From Nymphaea colorata (taxonomy: Eukaryota; Streptophyta; Magnoliopsida; Nymphaeales; Nymphaeaceae), in the NCBI RefSeq assembly GCF_008831285.2, contig NC_045148.1:23711004-23722877 (forward strand): a stretch of 11,874 nucleotides of DNA, given 5' to 3'. Made by a program: the position numbers and the translations under genes. Below, piece after piece: positions 7,478-11,874 of the stretch (within the stretch, counting starts at the first letter, position 1; every line of letters starts with the position of its first letter). The notes below the pieces were generated by a model, which saw only the letters and a program-made list of their open reading frames with translations, had not been told where the DNA came from and did not search any database.

Positions 7478-7883
7478 TGTTCCCCTGTGTCTGGGAGTCT
7501 GTACAGTCCTTTGCTTTGTTTTGCATTGTACTTCCTTTGCTTATGTTGAGTCATTTGCTTATGCATGTTTACTTGTAAGGGAGTACCCTCCCACCGGTCT
7601 AAGTGTCAAATATTGGGATTTCTTGTTTTGGATGATCGGCATGGGAATCCTGTAAGTGGCCTCGGCCATCCTACATAAGTAAAGTTGAGATCATTCTCCT
7701 TACTTATCTTTCTCGTGATGTACTAATTCTTCAAGCGAATACATTGCGAGATTTCTTTATTCACAAGCATTCTTTATACACTTGTTTTCTCAAACTACTT
7801 TTGCGCCCCGTTCGGTGGTTTGAAGGCTTGCGGCAGTCAGGTTCTTGCCGCGCCGCATGGGCCGAAGTTGTCAGCCCGTGACA
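7478..7883 (+). repeat. 3' LTR of Element 1 (406 bp)
   Basis: It matches the 5' LTR (2365-2749) end to end with four transitions and four indels. It holds two copies of tttgcttatg (7536-7545 and 7554-7563) separated by ttgagtca. The 5' LTR holds only one copy, and Element 2's LTR carries a ttgagtc in the equivalent place. The longer form is therefore probably ancestral and the 5' LTR lost 18 bases. Both U5 hairpins remain, each with one G-U pair. Confidence 0.95.
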
Positions 7884-7888
7884 GCGAT
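7884..7888 (+). repeat. gcgat shared by the right edge of Element 1 and left edge of Element 2
   Basis: These five bases are the right target-site copy of Element 1, and at the same time the only bases between the CA end of its 3' LTR and the TG start of Element 2's 5' LTR. They equal the rDNA bases at 2360-2364. They should also be the left target-site copy of Element 2, which can be confirmed only at its right end outside the window. Confidence 0.9.
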
Positions 7889-8308
7889 TGTTCCCCTGCG
7901 TCTAGAGTTTGTACAGTCCTTTGCTTTTGCTGTATTTGCTTTGCTTATGTTGAGTCTTGGTGTAAGCTAGTTTGTTCACCTATGTCGGAGTACCCTCCCA
8001 AAACGGCTCCCTAAGTGTGATATTGGGATTCCTTGTTTTGGATGGTTGGCATCGGGAATTCTGTTATCGGCTTCGGCCATCCTTGTAAGTAAAGTGTAAT
8101 AGCTTACTTGCTTTCCCTCGTGATGTACTCTTCTCTTTGAAGTGAAATATATTGCGAGTTTTCTTTCCACACTCTTTGTGCAAATTTGTGTCCTTTGTTT
8201 TCGAGAAAGCGTTCAAGTGATCTGCGCCCACTTGAACGAGGCGAAGGCTTGCGGCTTACTGGTGAGAGTTTACCGCGCCGCACGGTCCGGTGTTGTCGGC
8301 CCGTGACA
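7889..8308 (+). repeat. 5' LTR of Element 2 (420 bp)
   Basis: It starts tgttcccctgcg and ends cccgtgaca. It shares with the Element 1 LTRs the ends, the gtacagtcctttgc word, gagtaccctccca, attgggatt, cttgttttggatgg, cggccatcc, ctcgtgatgtact and the U5 end, with divergent sequence between. The hairpin near its end is imperfect but present: cacgg (8281-8285) and cc (8287-8288) pair with gg (8298-8299) and ccgtg (8301-8305) around a T/C mismatch. No clear TATA box was found. Confidence 0.92.
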
Positions 8309-8310
8309 AC

Positions 8311-8322
8311 TGGTATCAGAGC
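8311..8322 (+). promoter_or_regulatory. Primer binding site, initiator methionine tRNA (Element 2)
   Basis: The word tggtatcagagc follows the LTR end after the two bases ac, exactly as in Element 1. Confidence 0.95.
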
Positions 8323-8357
8323 TTAGGCTCTGTTCAAACTGGGGAAGCGATCGGAGA

Positions 8358-8381
8358 GTCGGTGTAGAGCGTCACGCCGAC
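8358..8381 (+). other. Leader hairpin of Element 2, like that of Element 1
   Basis: gtcggtg (8358-8364) pairs with cacgccgac (8373-8381), leaving a two-base cg bulge as in Element 1 at 2796-2819. The loop sequence differs while the stem bases are kept. Position between primer site and gag start is also the same. Confidence 0.5.
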
Positions 8382-8404
8382 TTGCTGCTGTTGAGGAGAA
8401 CGCC

Positions 8405-11400
8405 ATGGCATCACAATACAATCTGCGAGGTGCCAAAGGCAAGGAGCCGGCCCGTCCAGAAGAGGCGAGCCCGGCCCATGACCAGGGAAACCTGGAAGAA
8501 ACGGTGAATAGGTTGGTCGTAGATGTGGCCACCCATGAGGAAGCCCTCGGCTTTGCTGCCGAGACCTTTGAGGGATTCAAGGAGGAGATGAAGTTGATGC
8601 GGGAACAGATGGCCGAGTCAGTGGCCATGAACCGATCGCTCTCCGACTTGGTGAAGATCCTACAAGACGAAGTTGCTGGACTTCGGGCTTCAAATCAGAG
8701 ATTGCTACGAACGAACTCAGCTGGTAGTAGCCAAGAGAGGACCAGTAGGGTCGACGTTCAACGTCCGGCAAAGTACAGTGGTAGCCGGGATGCGAGGGCG
8801 ATCGACAACTTTCTGTTCCAAGTGGACTACTACCTAGACCTGCAGAACGTCGTAGAAGAAGATCTGAAGATCAAGACCGCAGCAATGTTGTTAGAGGGGG
8901 ATGCTGTGGCTTGGTGGAGGCAGAAAATGCTAGACATTGAGAATGGGGATTGCACGATTACTACCTTCGATGACTTCCGCAAACAACTGAAGGGGTACTT
9001 CATGCCCGTCGATGCCGAAAGACATGCTTATAGGTTGGTTGCAAACCTAAAGCAAACTGGCGCCTTGAGGGATTACATCCGGGCTTATCAGAAGGTCATG
9101 TTGGATGTGCTTATGATGCCAGAAAAAGACAAACTTCACTGGTTCATCATAGGGCTCCAATCTTGGGCCCAAACCGACGTGGAGAGATCGAACCCAGAGA
9201 CCTTGGAGCAAGCATATGTGGCAGCCGAGCGCTTGGCAGATACCCAACGCAAAAGCTACACTGATACCTTCAAGGCTTTGAAGAAGTCCGACCACGGCGG
9301 TAAGAGAGATGACCGGCGAGATCACAACAAAAATGAATCGGTGTTCCAGAAGCCAACCGAGAGAAAAACCTTCTTTCGCAAGGACTACACTGGGCCACCA
9401 AGGGAAGTGACTTGCTGGGTCTGCGGAGGTAAGCACCAAGTGCGTGTCTGTTCGAAGAGGGTGAGACCTACCGGGCAGGCCAATGCCGCAAGGGCCACTG
9501 AAGACGAGACCGAGGAAGGGCAAACACGAATGGGTGCCGCTCAGACGATCAATGTTGTGCAAAGCCGCGCAGCGTCTAGTAGTTTGGTAAACAAGGAGCT
9601 GATGTACCTAGACGTCACTCTGAATGGAACGTCTACTGTTGCGATGGTAGACTCCGGAGCTACACATAACTTCGTCTCGAAAGAGGAGGCGGAGCGAGTG
9701 GGATTGAAGCCTGTGCCACAGCAGAGGACCCTTAAAACGGTGAACTCTGAAGCCAGGCCCATCCTGGGAGAAGCGAAGGGTGTAACGGTTCAGATTCAGG
9801 GCTGGACGGGAGTCACTAACTTCTCCGTAGTACCTCTGGATGATTTCAAAGTGATTTTGGGGATGGAGTTCCTTCGAGGCCAGAATGCAATGATGTTGCC
9901 AAAGACCAACACATTGACGTTGATGGGTGCGGATCAGTCCCACACAGTGCACTGCCACTCCCTCAGGAGCAAGTCTCAGCCGATGTTGTCGGCCATGCAG
10001 CTAAAGAAGGGCGTGCGTCATGGGGAACAAACATTCCTCGTGGCCGTGCATCTAGAAGAAGATGACCCTCAGCCGAGAGTCATTCCGCCAGGACTAGCCT
10101 CAGTCCTCAAGCAGTTCGAGGGAGTGATGCCCCCCGAGCTGCCCAAGCGCCTACCCCCGAGGCGTGAAGTTGATCATGAAATTGACTTGGTTCTCGGAGC
10201 CAAGCCACCAGCTATGGTCCCCTACAGAATGGGACCAGCCGAATTGAAGGAGCTGCGAAGGCAGCTTGATGACATGCTTGAGTCAGGGATCATCCGCCCC
10301 TCTAAGGCACCATTCGGAGCTCCTGTATTGTTCCAAACGAAACACGATGGCTCTAAGCGACTCTGTGTGGATTATCGTGCCTTGAACAAGGTGACGGTGA
10401 AGAACAAGTATCCTTTGCCTCTCATTGCGGACTTGTTCGATCAATTGGGCAAGGCGAGGGTCTTCTCTAAGTTGGACCTTCGTTCTGGCTACTGGCAGGT
10501 CAGGATTGTGGAAGGTGATGAACCAAAGACCACTTGCGTCACCCGCTATGGAGCATATGAGTTCCTAGTCATGCCATTCGGGTTGACGAATGCCCCTGTA
10601 ACTTTCTTGACTCTAATAAACAAGATATTCTACCCCTACCTTGACAAGTTTGTGGTGGTCTACCTTGATGACATTGTGGTCTTTAGCAATGACCTTGAGG
10701 AGCACGTCAGTCACTTGAAGACGGTGTTCCAAGTACTTAAAGAAAATGATCTCTTCGTGAAGAAGGAGAAGAGTCTCTTTGGACAGCAGGAGATCAGTTT
10801 CCTCGGCCACATTGTAGGGAATGGCCAGCTGCGAATGGATCCGAAGAAAGTGAAGGCTGTTCAAGAATGGAAGCCGCCCTCAAATGTGCCTGAATTGCGG
10901 TCCTTTCTTGGGTTAGCTAATTACTATCGACGGTTCATCACGGGGTACTCATTGATAGCGGCACCCCTCACTGACCTACTTAAGAAGAATAGATTCTGGA
11001 TTTGGACTCAGTCCGCCCAGGATGCCTTTGAAGACCTGAAGCGTGCCCTTGTACAAGAGCCCGTCCTCAGGTTGCCAGATTACTCCAAGCCCTTTGAAGT
11101 ACACACATACGCCTCGGATTTTGCCATTGGTGGGGTATTGATGCAGGACGGTCATCCGATTGCCTTTGAGAGTCGGAAGTTGAAGGACCCTGAAAAGCGG
11201 TACACGGTGCATGAACGAGAGATGACCGCCATTGTGCATTGCTTGCGCATATGGAGGCACTACCTACTGGGGGCAGAGTTCGTTGTTAAGACGGAAAATG
11301 CGGCCACGAGTTACTTCAAGACTCAAAAGAAGTTAACTCCGAAGCAGGCTCGTTGGCAGGAATTCTTGGCAGAGTTTGATTTCGCTCTGGAGTACAAGGT

Positions 11401-11874
11401 TGGAAAGACCAACGTGGTAGCGGATGCGTTGAGTAGAAATGCAGAACTTGCAGCCTCTCGGGCGGGGACCTCCGAAGCACAATTGGAGGGCGCGCTCCTC
11501 GAGCGGGTTCGTGAAGGGATGCGGCAAGACTCAGCGGCCCAACACTTGGTTCCCTTGGCTGAAGTGGGGAAGACTTGGAGATTCTGGCTGCAAGATGGAT
11601 TGCTCCTCACCAAGGGCGGACGAGTTTTCGTGCCGAAGTGGGGCAATCTCCGAAGGGAGCTAACAAAGGAGTGCCATGATACGCTTTGGGCTGGCCATCC
11701 AGGCCAGGAGCGGAATCTGGCCCTTCTTGAACGTGGCTACTATTGGCCTCAGATGCGTGATGATGTGGAGGCATATGTAAAGACTTGCCTCATCTGCCAG
11801 CAGGACAAAGGGACTAATCAGAAGCCTGCCGGCCTGCTCGAGCATCTTCCTATTCCGGAGCGTCCGTGGGAAAG
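8405..11874 (+). CDS. Gag-Pol polyprotein of Element 2, uninterrupted, 3' end outside window
   Basis: One frame with no stop for 1,156 codons encodes Gag, protease, reverse transcriptase, RNase H and the start of integrase. The ATG at 8405 (context gccATGg) is chosen because it is the first after the leader and aligns with the decayed start of Element 1. Gag shows [12 protein letters not shown] and a zinc knuckle C337-C340-H344-C349 (CX2CX3HX4C). The protease motif is D416-S-G. Reverse transcriptase has D691 in KLDLRSGYW and YLDD at 753-756. RNase H is unusual: residue 902, the aspartate expected in HTDAS, is tyrosine (TAC 11108-11110), and residue 964, the aspartate expected in KTDN, is glutamate (GAA 11294-11296), while E939 and D1007 remain. 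Integrase begins with H1091 and C1128 of its zinc-binding domain. The window ends at RPWE, before the catalytic core. Gag and Pol share one frame, so Pol is made without frameshifting. Confidence 0.93.
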   Translation, partial: MASQYNLRGAKGKEPARPEEASPAHDQGNLEETVNRLVVDVATHEEALGFAAETFEGFKEEMKLMREQMAESVAMNRSLSDLVKILQDEVAGLRASNQRLLRTNSAGSSQERTSRVDVQRPAKYSGSRDARAIDNFLFQVDYYLDLQNVVEEDLKIKTAAMLLEGDAVAWWRQKMLDIENGDCTITTFDDFRKQLKGYFMPVDAERHAYRLVANLKQTGALRDYIRAYQKVMLDVLMMPEKDKLHWFIIGLQSWAQTDVERSNPETLEQAYVAAERLADTQRKSYTDTFKALKKSDHGGKRDDRRDHNKNESVFQKPTERKTFFRKDYTGPPREVTCWVCGGKHQVRVCSKRVRPTGQANAARATEDETEEGQTRMGAAQTINVVQSRAASSSLVNKELMYLDVTLNGTSTVAMVDSGATHNFVSKEEAERVGLKPVPQQRTLKTVNSEARPILGEAKGVTVQIQGWTGVTNFSVVPLDDFKVILGMEFLRGQNAMMLPKTNTLTLMGADQSHTVHCHSLRSKSQPMLSAMQLKKGVRHGEQTFLVAVHLEEDDPQPRVIPPGLASVLKQFEGVMPPELPKRLPPRREVDHEIDLVLGAKPPAMVPYRMGPAELKELRRQLDDMLESGIIRPSKAPFGAPVLFQTKHDGSKRLCVDYRALNKVTVKNKYPLPLIADLFDQLGKARVFSKLDLRSGYWQVRIVEGDEPKTTCVTRYGAYEFLVMPFGLTNAPVTFLTLINKIFYPYLDKFVVVYLDDIVVFSNDLEEHVSHLKTVFQVLKENDLFVKKEKSLFGQQEISFLGHIVGNGQLRMDPKKVKAVQEWKPPSNVPELRSFLGLANYYRRFITGYSLIAAPLTDLLKKNRFWIWTQSAQDAFEDLKRALVQEPVLRLPDYSKPFEVHTYASDFAIGGVLMQDGHPIAFESRKLKDPEKRYTVHEREMTAIVHCLRIWRHYLLGAEFVVKTENAATSYFKTQKKLTPKQARWQEFLAEFDFALEYKVGKTNVVADALSRNAELAASRAGTSEAQLEGALLERVREGMRQDSAAQHLVPLAEVGKTWRFWLQDGLLLTKGGRVFVPKWGNLRRELTKECHDTLWAGHPGQERNLALLERGYYWPQMRDDVEAYVKTCLICQQDKGTNQKPAGLLEHLPIPERPWE

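Larger units (their letters stand above)
2365..7883 (+). mobile_element. Element 1: complete but inactivated Ty3/gypsy chromovirus LTR retrotransposon
   Basis: The 5,519 bp element has two LTRs with TG...CA ends, flanking gcgat duplications, an initiator-Met primer site, and gag, protease, reverse transcriptase, RNase H, integrase and chromodomain in that order, then a polypurine tract. This order and the C-terminal chromodomain define chromoviruses. Short LTRs and small total size would fit the Reina or Galadriel lineages, but I cannot assign a lineage without a tree. The LTRs differ by 4 substitutions, all transitions, over about 385 aligned bases (about 1%) plus an 18-base and three 1-base indels, so insertion is fairly recent. 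The coding part is broken by a lost start codon, a nonsense codon in gag, several frameshifts, a protease active-site change and a stop in integrase. It cannot make a full polyprotein and could only have moved using proteins supplied by relatives. Confidence 0.95.
7889..11874 (+). mobile_element. Element 2: Ty3/gypsy LTR retrotransposon, 5' part, cut by window end
   Basis: It has a 5' LTR, initiator-Met primer site, leader and a continuous Gag-Pol frame reaching the integrase zinc-binding domain. Compared with Element 1, about 1.1 kb of coding sequence and a 3' LTR should remain to the right. LTR and proteins are collinear with Element 1 but differ at many positions, so it is a sister family and not a second copy of the same one. 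A chromodomain is expected from the relationship but is not seen in this window. Because the 3' LTR is missing, its age cannot be estimated here. Confidence 0.95.

Noticed and set aside
2365-11874. Tandem array produced by unequal crossing over between LTRs
   Set aside because: That would leave elements sharing one LTR with no spacer. Here there are two distinct, diverged LTRs separated by a 5-bp target copy.

Overview
The window looks like nuclear DNA of a land plant. It holds a fragment of large-subunit (25S/28S) ribosomal RNA gene and two chromodomain-type Ty3/gypsy LTR retrotransposons (chromoviruses) primed by initiator methionyl tRNA. The species cannot be told from the sequence. Family names here come from motifs I can read and from memory of conserved rRNA sequence, not from a search.

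Layout: bases 1-1774 are AT-rich DNA with no supportable gene. A run of exactly 100 N follows (1775-1874), a scaffold gap that may hide any distance or a misjoin. Bases 1875-2364 are a degenerate sense-strand piece of 25S rRNA gene with a large internal deletion and a tandem duplication of about 31 bp. The rRNA sequence stops after the 5-base word gcgat, where Element 1 begins: 5' LTR 2365-2749, primer binding site, a broken gag-pol of about 4.6 kb, polypurine tract, 3' LTR 7478-7883. Directly after it gcgat occurs again (7884-7888). With no further spacer Element 2 then begins: 5' LTR 7889-8308, primer binding site, and one uninterrupted Gag-Pol frame from 8405 that is still open at the window end. 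Element 2's remaining integrase, any chromodomain and its 3' LTR lie outside.

The two elements are related but clearly different families. They share LTR ends, the same 2-base gap to the same primer site, similar RNA hairpins around that site and collinear proteins. Element 1 is dead: lost start codon, early stop, several frameshifts, a protease active-site change and a stop inside integrase. Element 2 reads through but has two substitutions at expected catalytic positions of RNase H.

The most notable observation is that both elements abut the same 5-base target in the same position of 25S rDNA. Two separate integrations at one 5-bp site suggest a chromovirus lineage with sequence- or site-directed integration into rDNA. 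The alternatives are chance nesting or an assembly artefact in a repetitive array.
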